A DNA stretch of 53,267 nt from CAZHJK01 sp964533275 (GCA_964533275.1 CAZHJK010000019.1:1-53267), one strand, 5' to 3'; positions 25,649-34,470 are shown, numbered from the stretch's first letter. Numbers and translations: made by a program. Notes: generated from the letters alone by a model not told the origin.

Positions 25649-27088
25649 CTAATCCATAAATGTAAGCCTGATTATTGTCCCTTCATTTTCCTTACTATTA
25701 ATGGAAATATCTATATTATGTCTGTCAGCTATCTGCTTTGCGATGGCTAATCCAAGACCAGTACCCTTATTATTTTCCTGGGATTTCACTCTATTGAAAC
25801 GATCAAATATATAAGGGATATCCTCCTTAGAAATGCCTATTCCATTATCCCTTATAGAAATAACTCCATCCTTAAAGGTCACATAAATACTATCCCAACT
25901 ATGGGAAAATTTTATAGCATTATCAATAATATTTAAAAGCATCTGTCTTAGTCTTCCATAATCCCCTTCTACCATAAAAATCTGCAGATCTATATCCTTC
26001 CTTATCTCAATATTCTTTGATTGTGCCATATACTCAGCACTTCTAATAGTATCATTAATTACATCACATAAATTAAGCTTCTGTTTTTCTATTTTAAAAT
26101 CTAAGTTTTGCAAACGAGATAATTCTAATAAATCATTTACCAATCTTTGTAGATAAATACTTTCACTTAATATTTGTTGATGATAGGCTTTTACTTGCTC
26201 TGGATTAGTTATAACTTGTTCACTAATAGCTTCAAGAGAACCTCTTATCACCGTTACCGGTGTTCTAAGTTCATGGGATATATTTGCAATAAAGTCTTTA
26301 CGAAGATTATCCAATTTTTCACTTTCACGACTGGCCCTATAAAGTCTTTCACTTAATATATCAATAGTTGAGGCAAGCTCCCCAATTTCGTCTTTTTGTA
26401 CAACATGAGTTTTCGCACTATATTCCCCTTGGGAAAGCTGCATAGCAGTATTGTTAATCTTTTTTAAAGGCTTTGTAAATGCTAAGGCAAGGATAATGGA
26501 TAAAATTATGGCTACTACAAGGGCTATCAATAAACTTATATATAAAATTTCTAGGCCTTTATTAATTGCCGTACTCATCCCCTCAACCGGTGAGTGCAGT
26601 AAAAGAGCTCCAACAATTTCCCCACTAATTTTAATAGGTGTACCTATAGTCAATGTGGGTGCATTTAATAGATCACTAAAGCCTTGACTAAAGGTAGTGT
26701 CCCCTAGAAAAACCTCCTGTACGACTCCATCAGCATCTTGGGGCAAGTCAGCATACTTGTAATGTTGATTACCCATGTGTCCATTTGTAATTAGTTCAAG
26801 ATTTTCATCTACTATCCAGACATCAGTCATAGCTATATCATCTATAAAGCGTATATATGAGCCATAACCACCCTGTCTATTTCCCATCATTCCCATTCCT
26901 GAATTTGAATTCATATATTCTGTAAGATTATTTGCCATTGTGATGGCACGTTCCTCCAACTCTGCTTTGTGAAGCTCTATTGTGTGTCTTTTAAAAAGCG
27001 TCATAAAAACACTGCCTATAATAAAGGAAAATAAAAGCAGCGCTATAGAAAAATACATTGTGAGTTTAAAAGCAATTTTATTTTTCAT
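25649..27088 (-). CDS. Sensor histidine kinase with a Met/Gly-rich sensor loop
   Basis: A 479-residue kinase. TM1 lies at about 11-32, an extracytoplasmic region at 33-178, and TM2 at about 180-204. HAMP (205-258) follows, then the phosphoacceptor H272 in NISHELRTPV. The ATPase domain has N (NIIDNAIKF), G1 (DNGIGI) and G2 (GTGLGLAI). The sensor loop near residues 64-75 reads GMGMMGNRQGGYG, a composition shared by the C-terminus of the divergent DUF2680 protein. I start at 27088, where the ATG overlaps the last 11 bases of the regulator gene and has GAGGGG upstream; the open frame runs 20 residues further inside that gene. Signal unknown. Confidence 0.94.
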   Translation of the reverse strand: MKNKIAFKLTMYFSIALLLFSFIIGSVFMTLFKRHTIELHKAELEERAITMANNLTEYMNSNSGMGMMGNRQGGYGSYIRFIDDIAMTDVWIVDENLELITNGHMGNQHYKYADLPQDADGVVQEVFLGDTTFSQGFSDLLNAPTLTIGTPIKISGEIVGALLLHSPVEGMSTAINKGLEILYISLLIALVVAIILSIILALAFTKPLKKINNTAMQLSQGEYSAKTHVVQKDEIGELASTIDILSERLYRASRESEKLDNLRKDFIANISHELRTPVTVIRGSLEAISEQVITNPEQVKAYHQQILSESIYLQRLVNDLLELSRLQNLDFKIEKQKLNLCDVINDTIRSAEYMAQSKNIEIRKDIDLQIFMVEGDYGRLRQMLLNIIDNAIKFSHSWDSIYVTFKDGVISIRDNGIGISKEDIPYIFDRFNRVKSQENNKGTGLGLAIAKQIADRHNIDISINSKENEGTIIRLTFMD

Positions 27089-27773
27089 TGGTTTTCCCCT
27101 CAAACTTATATCCAACACCCCATATGGTTTTGATTTCCCAATTATCATGCTTTACTATATCAACTTTAGCACGAAGTCTTTTGATATGGGAATCCACCGT
27201 TCGGCTATCCCCAAAATAATCATATCCCCAAAGACTATTTAATAGATTATCCCTAGAAAAAACCTTATTATTATTAGTAGCTAGTGTCCAAAGTATTTCA
27301 ATTTCCTTTTTGGTTAAGGGTATATTTTTCTCATCTATCATTACACTATAATCGTCTAGATCTATTTTTAGATTATTAAAGGAATATACTTGCTTGTTTT
27401 GCCCGTCTACTCTCTCAATCCTTCTTAATAAGGCTCGCACCCTTGCCATAACCTCTCCAGGAGAAAAGGGTTTAACTATATAATCGTCAGCACCTATATC
27501 AAGACCCATTATTTTTTCAAAATCCTCACCCCGGGCTGTAATCATGATGATAGGGACATTTGAGGTCTTGCGAATTTCACGACATACTTCAAAGCCATCT
27601 ACCTTAGGCATCATTACATCTAAAAGAATAATATCCGGCTCTATACTATAGAACAGGTCAAGAGTTTCTTGTCCATCTAAAGCAATTTTTGTATCAAATC
27701 CAGATTTCTTAGCATATTCCTGTAAAATGGAAGTTATTTGTTTATTATCATCGGAAATTAAAATTGTAGGCAT
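27078..27773 (-). CDS. OmpR/PhoB-family response regulator
   Basis: A 231-residue regulator. The receiver domain has D8-D9, phosphoacceptor D52, T79 and K101. The winged helix (about 130-225) includes LTKKEIEILWTLA and the end GVGYKF. The kinase gene begins within its last codons, so the pair is translationally coupled. GAGGTGA lies six bases before the ATG. It is divergent from the DUF2680 gene with 187 bases between them, a common layout when the regulator controls the neighbour. Confidence 0.95.
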   Translation of the reverse strand: MPTILISDDNKQITSILQEYAKKSGFDTKIALDGQETLDLFYSIEPDIILLDVMMPKVDGFEVCREIRKTSNVPIIMITARGEDFEKIMGLDIGADDYIVKPFSPGEVMARVRALLRRIERVDGQNKQVYSFNNLKIDLDDYSVMIDEKNIPLTKKEIEILWTLATNNNKVFSRDNLLNSLWGYDYFGDSRTVDSHIKRLRAKVDIVKHDNWEIKTIWGVGYKFEGKTNEK

Positions 27774-27804
27774 ATTATCACCTCGTAATTTTTTTTAATA
27801 TTAT

Positions 27805-27832
27805 ATCATATTAAATAATAAATCTATGTCAA
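27805..27832 (-). promoter_or_regulatory. Promoter of the second two-component operon
   Basis: On the minus strand TTGACA (27832-27827) and TATGAT (27810-27805) are 16 bases apart, about 30 bases before the regulator's start codon. Confidence 0.55.
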
Positions 27833-27907
27833 AAGTATGTTTCCCCAAAAGAAAAGTTCATATTTTTATAAAAGCAAAAACATATTTATGTCACAATTCT
27901 TGGTTAT

Positions 27908-27913
27908 TATAAT
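27908..27913 (+). promoter_or_regulatory. Candidate -10 of the DUF2680 gene, weak -35
   Basis: TATAAT lies 48 bases before the start codon. No good -35 is found 16-18 bases upstream (TTTATG at best), as expected for an activator-dependent promoter. TATGTCA at 27825 and 27886 is repeated in the same direction. Confidence 0.35.
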
Positions 27914-27960
27914 AGCATAGCAGTTCAAAATTGCTAAAAATATTAACGAGGAGGTTTCTT

Positions 27961-28392
27961 ATGAAAAACATTAAAAAAGTTTTATTAATAGTAGCTTTAC
28001 TATTAGTTGTTACCACTGTTACAGCTTTTGCTGCTTCCAATTATAATACACCTGCAGAAGAAGCAGCGGGAGTGACAGAAAGATCTGTTGAAGATGTTAT
28101 AACAGAAAGGTCAGAAACAGATAAAACCTATGGCACAATAGCTAATGATGCTGGAAAACTAGATGAGTTTAAGCAAAAAATGTTGGAACTAAAAAGAGAA
28201 AGACTAAATGATAAGGTAAAAGATGGAACTTTAACCCAAGAGCAGGCAGATGATTTTCTAAATACTATGGAGGAAAGACAAGAATTTTGTAATGGCACAC
28301 AGGAAAGAATGGGAAAAAGTATTGGAGCCGGCTTTGGTGGCATGATGGGTAATGGTCATGGGCAAGGTAATTTTGGTAGAGGAAGAAGATAA
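27961..28392 (+). CDS. Secreted DUF2680 (YckD-like) protein
   Basis: A 143-residue exported protein. A signal peptide (about 1-25: two lysines, hydrophobic core, AFAAS cleavage site) precedes a charged helical region. The middle (EFKQKMLELKRERLNDKVKDGTLTQEQAD) matches the DUF2680 helix-loop pattern. The tail is rich in Gly, Met, His and Arg (GFGGMMGNGHGQGNFGRGRR), a possible metal-binding or surface tail. I start at 27961, with GAGGAGG upstream; an ATG 30 bases earlier lacks a ribosome site. It is divergent from a two-component operon whose sensor loop has a similar Gly/Met-rich stretch. Function unknown. Confidence 0.85.
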   Translation: MKNIKKVLLIVALLLVVTTVTAFAASNYNTPAEEAAGVTERSVEDVITERSETDKTYGTIANDAGKLDEFKQKMLELKRERLNDKVKDGTLTQEQADDFLNTMEERQEFCNGTQERMGKSIGAGFGGMMGNGHGQGNFGRGRR

Positions 28393-28426
28393 TTTAGATT
28401 GTGAAGCAAGGCAAGAAAAAAATTTT

Positions 28427-28470
28427 GGGTCAGACTTGAATTAGTGGATAATTCAAGTCTGACCCCCTTT
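28427..28470. terminator. Terminator/REP-like hairpin after the DUF2680 gene
   Basis: A perfect 17-base inverted repeat (28427-28443 with 28449-28465) has a five-base loop and ends CCTTTTT. The arm GGGTCAGACTTGAATTA resembles dispersed palindromes known from many bacterial genomes, so it may be a REP used as a terminator. Confidence 0.75.
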
Positions 28471-28473
28471 TTG

Positions 28474-28502
28474 TTGACTTTTTTTGAATATTTATACAAA
28501 AT
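28474..28502 (+). promoter_or_regulatory. Candidate promoter of cooS
   Basis: TTGACT (28474-28479) and CAAAAT (28497-28502) are 17 bases apart, about 47 bases upstream of the cooS start, directly after the hairpin at 28427-28470. Confidence 0.4.
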
Positions 28503-28548
28503 ATAGCAAATCCTAAAGAAGATTTCATATAAAAGAGGAGGATATTTT

Positions 28549-30684
28549 ATGTCTGACAATGATAATATTAAAAAATCCTATGAAGGTAGTGCGGGTAGGA
28601 TGCGAGGTGATCAAAAAACCTTTGGATCCCAATTGACCCCTGCTGATTACAATGATCCTGCAATAAATACCCAAGGATATAAAAACAACGAGATTCGTTT
28701 TGATACCTTTGATAAGTCACCCTCTATGGAGGAAGTACATAAATGGCAGAGGGAGCATATAAAAACTGAGGATCAATCAAAGGAAGGTTATCCATTAAAT
28801 ATCATTATAGATCCCGCCATGCGAGAAATGTATCAAGTGGTAAACAAAGCCGACATGACTAATGTCTTCGACCGTTTTAGTCAGCAACAACCTAACCAAT
28901 GCAAGTTTTGTATTGAAGGTTTATCCTGTCAATTATGTGCTAATGGTCCCTGTCGTATTAGCTCTAAAAGTCCTAGAGGTGTTTGTGGAGTAGATGCCCA
29001 TACCATGGTTGCTAGAAACTTTATGTATCGTCATGTAACAATAGGTACCTCTGCTAATATTTTTCATGCCCATCAAGCCGCTCTTTCTCTAAAGGCAGCT
29101 GGCGAGCATCCTGAAAGTGGACTAAAAATACGAGATTCAGAAAAACTAAAGCACTATTCAAGCTTGGCAGGGTTAAATATAAATATACCCATTGAACAAC
29201 TCGCAGTTGACTTTGCCAATTGGGTAATTGAAGATATACATAGTCCTTACAATATCCCCTCCAAAGCGGTAGAGGCATTTGCGCCTACCCGTCGAAAGGA
29301 TCTTTGGAGACAACTAGATCTATTCCCAGGGGGTGGCTATAGCGAGGTTGCCTATGCTCAGACTAGTTGTATGACTAACTTTAGGTCTGACCCTGTTGCA
29401 TTTTTATTAAATAGTGTTCGCCTAGGTATTGCCAATGAATATCAGGGACTCTTCCTGCTTTGTATACTACAGGAAATACTAATGGGTACACAAAAGTTAG
29501 CCATGAAAAAACAAAATATGGGTCTTTTAAAGGAAAACATGGTCAATGTCATTACCAATGGACATATGCCGCTACTTGCTCATGTAGCTATTGACCTAGC
29601 CTCTACAGCAGCATGGCAGCAAAAGGCAAAGGATGCAGGAGCAGAAGGAATACAAATTCTCGGACATGTCTGTGAGGGTCAACAGCTTATTAATTATGAG
29701 GGCACTCAAAATATGAAGGGTTATGGTGGCCAGGAGGGTGAATGGCTATCTCAGGAATATCTTTTAGCCACAGGAGTAGTTGACCTATTTATGTTTGATT
29801 ATAATTGTACCGTTCCTACTATGCCATTATTTGCAGAGAAATTTGGTACTAAGCTGTTAAGTACCCATCCAGTTATTAAGCTACAGGGTACTGAAACACT
29901 AGATTTTATTCCAGAAAAAATGAAGGAACAGGCTGAAAAGGCATTAGATATGGCTATCCAATCCTATAAAGAACGAAAAAGTTCAAATCGAGAAACCTAT
30001 ATTCCACCCCATGTTTCAAATATTATGGTTGGGTTTAGCACTGAATCAATAAAAGAAGCCCTAGGTGGAAGCTTTGATCCACTTATTAAGCAAATAGCCA
30101 AGGGAAATATCCGAGGGATTGCAACCATAGTAGGCTGTACTACTGCACGCTATGGTCAAGGGGGTAGTAATATCTTTAAGATCGCCAAAGGTTTGATAGA
30201 AAATGACATCTTGGTTCTTTCAGGTGGATGTACCTCTGCTGTTATGCAGTATACAGGTCTTACCAATCCACAGGCATATAGTGAAGCAGGAGAAGGATTA
30301 CAGGCTGTTTGTAAGCAATTGGGCATACCACCAGTACTAAGCTTTGGCGCCTGCGTAGATATTGGAAAGATGACTCTAACTGCTAAGGAGCTTGCTGATG
30401 CTTTAGATGTAGATACAAATAAATTACCTATTGTTATTGGCGCTCCAGAATATCTAGAACAAAAAGCTGTAGCTGATGCTTGTACTGCTGTTGCTCTAGG
30501 TTGGCTTGTTCACATTGCACCAGTCCCATCAATAACCGGTAGTGATGTAGTTGTAAAAACGCTAACCGAAACTACAGAAACCCTTGGTTTAGGTAAAGTA
30601 GTGGTAGAGATGGATGCTGAGATGACTGTGGAAATTTATAAAGAGCATATTGAAAAGAAGCGTAAAGAATTGGGATTAAATTAA
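28549..30684 (+). CDS. cooS: Anaerobic Ni-Fe carbon monoxide dehydrogenase catalytic subunit
   Basis: This protein interconverts CO and CO2 at a Ni-Fe-S C-cluster. The 711 residues keep the expected ligands by alignment to C. hydrogenoformans CODH-II: H339 (NGHMP), C375, C420, C530, C561, C602, plus the lysine K639 (EQKAV). The B-cluster cysteines are C127, C130, C135 and C146. The D-cluster motif is C118-x2-C121 where many enzymes have a CX7C. About 79 residues precede the point where CODH-II begins, with no obvious signal or domain. GAGGAGG precedes the ATG. It stands alone: no cooF, cooC, hydrogenase or acetyl-CoA synthase genes are in view. Physiological role is therefore open. Confidence 0.95.
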   Translation: MSDNDNIKKSYEGSAGRMRGDQKTFGSQLTPADYNDPAINTQGYKNNEIRFDTFDKSPSMEEVHKWQREHIKTEDQSKEGYPLNIIIDPAMREMYQVVNKADMTNVFDRFSQQQPNQCKFCIEGLSCQLCANGPCRISSKSPRGVCGVDAHTMVARNFMYRHVTIGTSANIFHAHQAALSLKAAGEHPESGLKIRDSEKLKHYSSLAGLNINIPIEQLAVDFANWVIEDIHSPYNIPSKAVEAFAPTRRKDLWRQLDLFPGGGYSEVAYAQTSCMTNFRSDPVAFLLNSVRLGIANEYQGLFLLCILQEILMGTQKLAMKKQNMGLLKENMVNVITNGHMPLLAHVAIDLASTAAWQQKAKDAGAEGIQILGHVCEGQQLINYEGTQNMKGYGGQEGEWLSQEYLLATGVVDLFMFDYNCTVPTMPLFAEKFGTKLLSTHPVIKLQGTETLDFIPEKMKEQAEKALDMAIQSYKERKSSNRETYIPPHVSNIMVGFSTESIKEALGGSFDPLIKQIAKGNIRGIATIVGCTTARYGQGGSNIFKIAKGLIENDILVLSGGCTSAVMQYTGLTNPQAYSEAGEGLQAVCKQLGIPPVLSFGACVDIGKMTLTAKELADALDVDTNKLPIVIGAPEYLEQKAVADACTAVALGWLVHIAPVPSITGSDVVVKTLTETTETLGLGKVVVEMDAEMTVEIYKEHIEKKRKELGLN

Positions 30685-30710
30685 GGGCAGGATGACCTGC
30701 CCCTACTTTT
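30685..30710 (+). terminator. Hairpin after cooS
   Basis: GGGCAGG (30685-30691) and CCTGCCC (30696-30702) form a seven-pair stem with a four-base loop, then CTACTTTT. It starts one base after the stop codon. The CCTGCCCCTAC wording recurs in intergenic repeats of related genomes. Confidence 0.6.
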
Positions 30711-30735
30711 ATTACCTTTAATCATTCTTAATAAT

Positions 30736-30831
30736 TTAATTAGAATTTGGTGCCATATCCTTTAATATCTGGGGAATTTCAGCGATAATATCCGTAGCCA
30801 TCATTGAATATTCCCCTATTTTTTTCATCAT
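30736..30831 (-). CDS. Possible 31-residue small protein coupled to the GDPD gene
   Basis: The stop codon of the phosphodiesterase gene overlaps an ATG (TAATG), and a second ATG follows at 30828. AAGGAG, encoding the last residues of the upstream gene, is well placed for either. The frame encodes MMKKIGEYSMMATDIIAEIP and eleven further residues, ending SN and TAA at 30736. It could form one amphipathic helix. I do not recognise it, and no terminator follows before the convergent cooS hairpin. Coupling and a good ribosome site argue for translation; the size means chance is possible. Confidence 0.45.
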   Translation of the reverse strand: MMKKIGEYSMMATDIIAEIPQILKDMAPNSN

Positions 30832-31646
30832 TACTCCTTCGGAATAAAATCTTCAAAAATAAAAATATCAAAGTCATTCCTGCAATCATATAAAGCTTCC
30901 TGGGAATCAATAGTCCATCCAATAGTAATTGGACTATAAATCCTTTTACAAAGGACATAGGAAAGTACCCCTTTATGCTTATAGGAATAGGCTATAAAAT
31001 CTGGTTTAGATAAAAAGTTTAACAATAGATTTTTTAAGGCAAAATACAATAGTTTATTTCCACTATCTCCATCACTATTAAAATCAGAGGATAATTGACC
31101 CCTAATTATATCCGGTCTATGTTTTTTAAAATATTTAAGTCCAAAGGGATTAAAGGATTCTATGCAATAATCACCCTTATATTTATCTAAAAAGGGAAGG
31201 ATTATACCACATAGAGATATATCTAAGGTTCCCATTTTTAATTCAATAATTAAGGGGACCTTTCCTTTAACTAACTCAAGCACCTCTGATATATGAGGAA
31301 TTTTTTCATCAGATGAATATAGCCGCAATTCCCTTAGCTCATTATAGGAAAGGTCATTAACCTTCCTATCTATACCACATACTCTTCTTAAGGAGTAATC
31401 GTGAAAAACTACTGGTACCTTATCCTTGGTTAATTGAACATCAAGCTCTATGCCATAATTATTCTCTACTGCCAGAGCAAAGGCTGCCATGGAATTTTCC
31501 GGTGAAACAGTATTATCCTTGTGTAAGCCCCTATGGGCAAAATAATACTTTTTAAAAATACTCATTTCACTTGTTTTATATACTTTAGGCATAATAGCAA
31601 GTAAATATATAATAATTAATCCAATACTAAAATAAACGAAAAACAT
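30831..31646 (-). CDS. Glycerophosphodiester phosphodiesterase, membrane-anchored
   Basis: This enzyme hydrolyses glycerophosphodiesters to glycerol-3-phosphate and an alcohol. The 271 residues start with one membrane helix (about 2-20). The GDPD domain has the metal/catalytic motifs FAHRGLHKDNTVSPENS (H33, R34, E-N-S region), ELDVQLTKD and the general acid/base histidine in VVFHDYSL. The EL-K motif (LIIELKM) is also present. The anchor suggests action at the membrane, perhaps on lipid or teichoic-acid breakdown products. The MFS gene ends 17 bases upstream, so they form an operon, possibly pairing uptake with hydrolysis. Confidence 0.92.
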   Translation of the reverse strand: MFFVYFSIGLIIIYLLAIMPKVYKTSEMSIFKKYYFAHRGLHKDNTVSPENSMAAFALAVENNYGIELDVQLTKDKVPVVFHDYSLRRVCGIDRKVNDLSYNELRELRLYSSDEKIPHISEVLELVKGKVPLIIELKMGTLDISLCGIILPFLDKYKGDYCIESFNPFGLKYFKKHRPDIIRGQLSSDFNSDGDSGNKLLYFALKNLLLNFLSKPDFIAYSYKHKGVLSYVLCKRIYSPITIGWTIDSQEALYDCRNDFDIFIFEDFIPKE

Positions 31647-31663
31647 AATTACTCCCCTTATTT

Positions 31664-32956
31664 CTAATCTTCTACATCAAAATTTTCCAATTTACTTCCC
31701 TTTTTTGGTGGTTTAGAATCCCCATGTTTAACAAAAATCATTGTACAAAGTGATAGTAAAGAAAAAATCACAGCATAGGGAAATAAAATTCTATAGGATA
31801 CACTCTCCATAAGGAACCCCGAAAACACCGGAGTAAATATCTGGGCTGCCATAGAAAATGTATAATATATGCCTGTATATTTACCTACATCAAAGCTACG
31901 ACTCATCTCAACTACCATAGGATAGGAATTTACATTAATAGATGCCCATCCTATTCCGGTAACAGCAAATACAATATTTATTAGGGGAGAATAATTTACA
32001 AATAAAAATCCACAAAAATACGAAATAGAAATTAAACTGATCCCAATTATAATAGTTTTCTTTCTACCTATAATACTTGAAATAATACCCACTGGAATAA
32101 AACTAACGATAGCAGCTCCCATTGCTACCATAAGGGCATTGGCAAAACTACCCCCCTGTAACTTCCATACCTCTGTAGCATATCTTGAAAAGGCTGTTGT
32201 AACTGCATTATAGGCTGTAAACCATAAAAATATAGAAGCAAGGATAAAATACAAACTTTTCTTTACATCCTTTGGCATTTCTTCACTTTCGCTATTTTTA
32301 ATTTTATTCTCCTGTTCTCTTTGTTGTTCAGAATTTTCGGTATCCTTTTTAATTTGTTTTGATAATTTATTTTCTTTTATTGTAGCAATTAATACTACAA
32401 TTGAAATCACCATAAAAAGGGCTACTACTAAAAAGACACCTAAATAATTTGGATTAGCTGTTTTTGGAATAAGCAGGCTAATCATTGCTAGGGTAAAAAT
32501 ACCTCCTACTGCTCCCATTAAGTTAATAACAGCATTTCCCTTACTTCTTAATTCCTTTGGTGTTAAATCCGGCATTAACGCAACAGCCGGTGATCTATAG
32601 CTTCCCATTGCAATTAGAGCTACCCCCAATGCAACAAAAAATAAGATGAAGTTCCCGCTTTGATCAGCAATCGGAATTAATATCATAAAAATTACCGCTA
32701 TAATAGTACCAAAAATAATAAATGGGGTACGCTTTCCTACCCTTGTAGATACCCTATCTGATAAGGCTCCAAATATGGGAAGTAAAAAAATAGCTAATAC
32801 ATTATCAATAGCCATAATTCCACCGGTAATTGTTTCCCCTAACCCAAATGTGTTTTTTAAAATTAATGGAATAATATTGTCATAAAGTTGCCAAAAAGCA
32901 CTTATTGACATAAAGGCAAAACCAATAAAAAAAGTTCTCTTATAATTTAGTTTCAT
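31664..32956 (-). CDS. MFS transporter (GPH/SLC45-like)
   Basis: A 430-residue carrier with about twelve helices and a charged central loop (about 205-228, rich in Lys, Glu and Gln). The loop between helices 2 and 3 (GALSDRVSTRVGKRTPFI) is the pattern of sugar-cation symporters of the GPH/SLC45 type, and LSKQIKKDTEN opens the central loop. The substrate is not clear; its downstream partner GDPD would fit a glycoside or glycerophosphodiester. A GGGGAAAG ribosome site precedes the ATG. Confidence 0.88.
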   Translation of the reverse strand: MKLNYKRTFFIGFAFMSISAFWQLYDNIIPLILKNTFGLGETITGGIMAIDNVLAIFLLPIFGALSDRVSTRVGKRTPFIIFGTIIAVIFMILIPIADQSGNFILFFVALGVALIAMGSYRSPAVALMPDLTPKELRSKGNAVINLMGAVGGIFTLAMISLLIPKTANPNYLGVFLVVALFMVISIVVLIATIKENKLSKQIKKDTENSEQQREQENKIKNSESEEMPKDVKKSLYFILASIFLWFTAYNAVTTAFSRYATEVWKLQGGSFANALMVAMGAAIVSFIPVGIISSIIGRKKTIIIGISLISISYFCGFLFVNYSPLINIVFAVTGIGWASINVNSYPMVVEMSRSFDVGKYTGIYYTFSMAAQIFTPVFSGFLMESVSYRILFPYAVIFSLLSLCTMIFVKHGDSKPPKKGSKLENFDVED

Positions 32957-33225
32957 ATTTCTTTCCCCTTTTCCATAATATGCAATACTACCTATATTTT
33001 ATCATCCAAAATGTTTTTTGTCTTTATATATATGTAATTGTCTATATGATTTTATTAAGGTCATTAAACTCATAATTCTTTATAATCAATCGATTTGTGT
33101 GTATTAATAGGTGAAATCTTAACCATTAATGTTGCTAATTAAAAAATAAACACTCTTTTTTAATGAATTCTTTTTATATATCGTGTATAATAAAGTTGAT
33201 TATACATTTGAAAGGAGGAATTTAT

Positions 33226-34458
33226 TTGAAACTTAAACTTACAACCAAAATTTTAATTGGTTTAGCAGCTGGTATTATTGTGGGCTTGCTGCTTGGTGGT
33301 GTTCCAGATATCGCTACTACTTACATCAAACCCTTTGGAGATCTATTTTTAAATCTTATTAAAATGATTATTGTTCCATTGGTTCTTTCTTCTTTAGTGG
33401 TTGGTGCTTCAAGTGTAGGTGATATTAAAAAGCTAGGTCGTATTGGTGGAAAAACAGTTGGCTTTTATCTAGTTACTACTGCAATCGCTGTTTTAATCGG
33501 ACTCTTATTAGGAAATTTATTAGTACCTGGTGCTGGAATTGATATTCCTGTCGACGCAACTCCAGACGCTGTTGAAGCTCCATCTATAGGTGCAACCTTA
33601 GTTGGTATGGTGCCTTCTAATGCCTTCTCAGCAATGGTAGATGCAAATATGCTTCAAATCATAGTATTTGCTCTATTTTTAGGTATTGCTATTACGGCGA
33701 TCGGGGACAAGGGAAAACCCTTCCTCAGCTTCTTCGATTCTATGGCAGAGGTTATGTATAAGGTAACTTCCTTTGTAATGGCTTATGCCCCAATTGGTGT
33801 TTTTGCATTAATTGCTCCTATAGTAGCAAGCCAAGGAGCATCTGTACTTCTACCACTATTAAAGGTTGTCATAGCAGTGTATATAGGTTGTATACTACAT
33901 GCTATTTTAGTATACTCCAGCGCAGTTAAAATTTTTGCTAAGATATCTCCACTTAAATTCTTTAAGGGAGCAGCTCCTCCGGCAACAGTAGCCTTCAGTA
34001 CAAGTAGTAGTGCCGGAACATTACCCGTATCCATGAAAGCTGCCCAAGAGAACTTAGGGGTATCTGAGTCTGTATCTAGTTTTGTGCTACCCTTAGGTGC
34101 TACCATTAATATGGACGGTACAGCGCTATATCAAGGAGTTTGTGCTCTATTTGTTGCTCAAGTATACGGTTTAGATCTTTCTATAGCCCAACAATTAACC
34201 ATTGTATTAACTGCAACTCTAGCATCTATCGGAACAGCCGGTGTTCCTGGAGCAGGTTTAATTATGCTAACAATGGTTTTAACCTCTGTAAATCTCCCCT
34301 TAGAGGGTGTTGCGCTAATAGCAGGTATTGATAGAATACTTGATATGGCAAGAACATCTGTAAATGTAATCGGCGATATGGCTGCTTCAGTAGTAGTAGC
34401 AGCTACAGAAAAGGAATTAGATACAGATATTGTAAATGGTGAGACTAAAACAACATAA
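33226..34458 (+). CDS. Dicarboxylate/amino acid:cation symporter (DAACS, GltP/SstT type)
   Basis: A sodium- or proton-coupled carrier for glutamate, aspartate, serine or C4-dicarboxylates. The 410 residues hold the re-entrant hairpin HP1 serine-rich motif FSTSSSAGTLPVS (about 259-271), the TM7 NMDGTALYQ motif and the HP2 region GTAGVPGAGLI, then the substrate-binding DRILDMARTSVNV. I start at the TTG at 33226, seven bases after AAAGGAGG; the frame is open 21 codons further upstream but without a ribosome site. A TATAAT at 33186 fits the -10. It is monocistronic. Confidence 0.94.
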   Translation: MKLKLTTKILIGLAAGIIVGLLLGGVPDIATTYIKPFGDLFLNLIKMIIVPLVLSSLVVGASSVGDIKKLGRIGGKTVGFYLVTTAIAVLIGLLLGNLLVPGAGIDIPVDATPDAVEAPSIGATLVGMVPSNAFSAMVDANMLQIIVFALFLGIAITAIGDKGKPFLSFFDSMAEVMYKVTSFVMAYAPIGVFALIAPIVASQGASVLLPLLKVVIAVYIGCILHAILVYSSAVKIFAKISPLKFFKGAAPPATVAFSTSSSAGTLPVSMKAAQENLGVSESVSSFVLPLGATINMDGTALYQGVCALFVAQVYGLDLSIAQQLTIVLTATLASIGTAGVPGAGLIMLTMVLTSVNLPLEGVALIAGIDRILDMARTSVNVIGDMAASVVVAATEKELDTDIVNGETKTT

Positions 34459-34470
34459 ACTATAAATTAA

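Noticed and set aside
28549..30684. CooS as part of a Wood-Ljungdahl or CO-hydrogenase cluster
   Set aside because: None of the partner genes (acs, cooF, cooC, hydrogenase) occurs on either side; the neighbours are a DUF2680 gene and a convergent MFS-GDPD unit.
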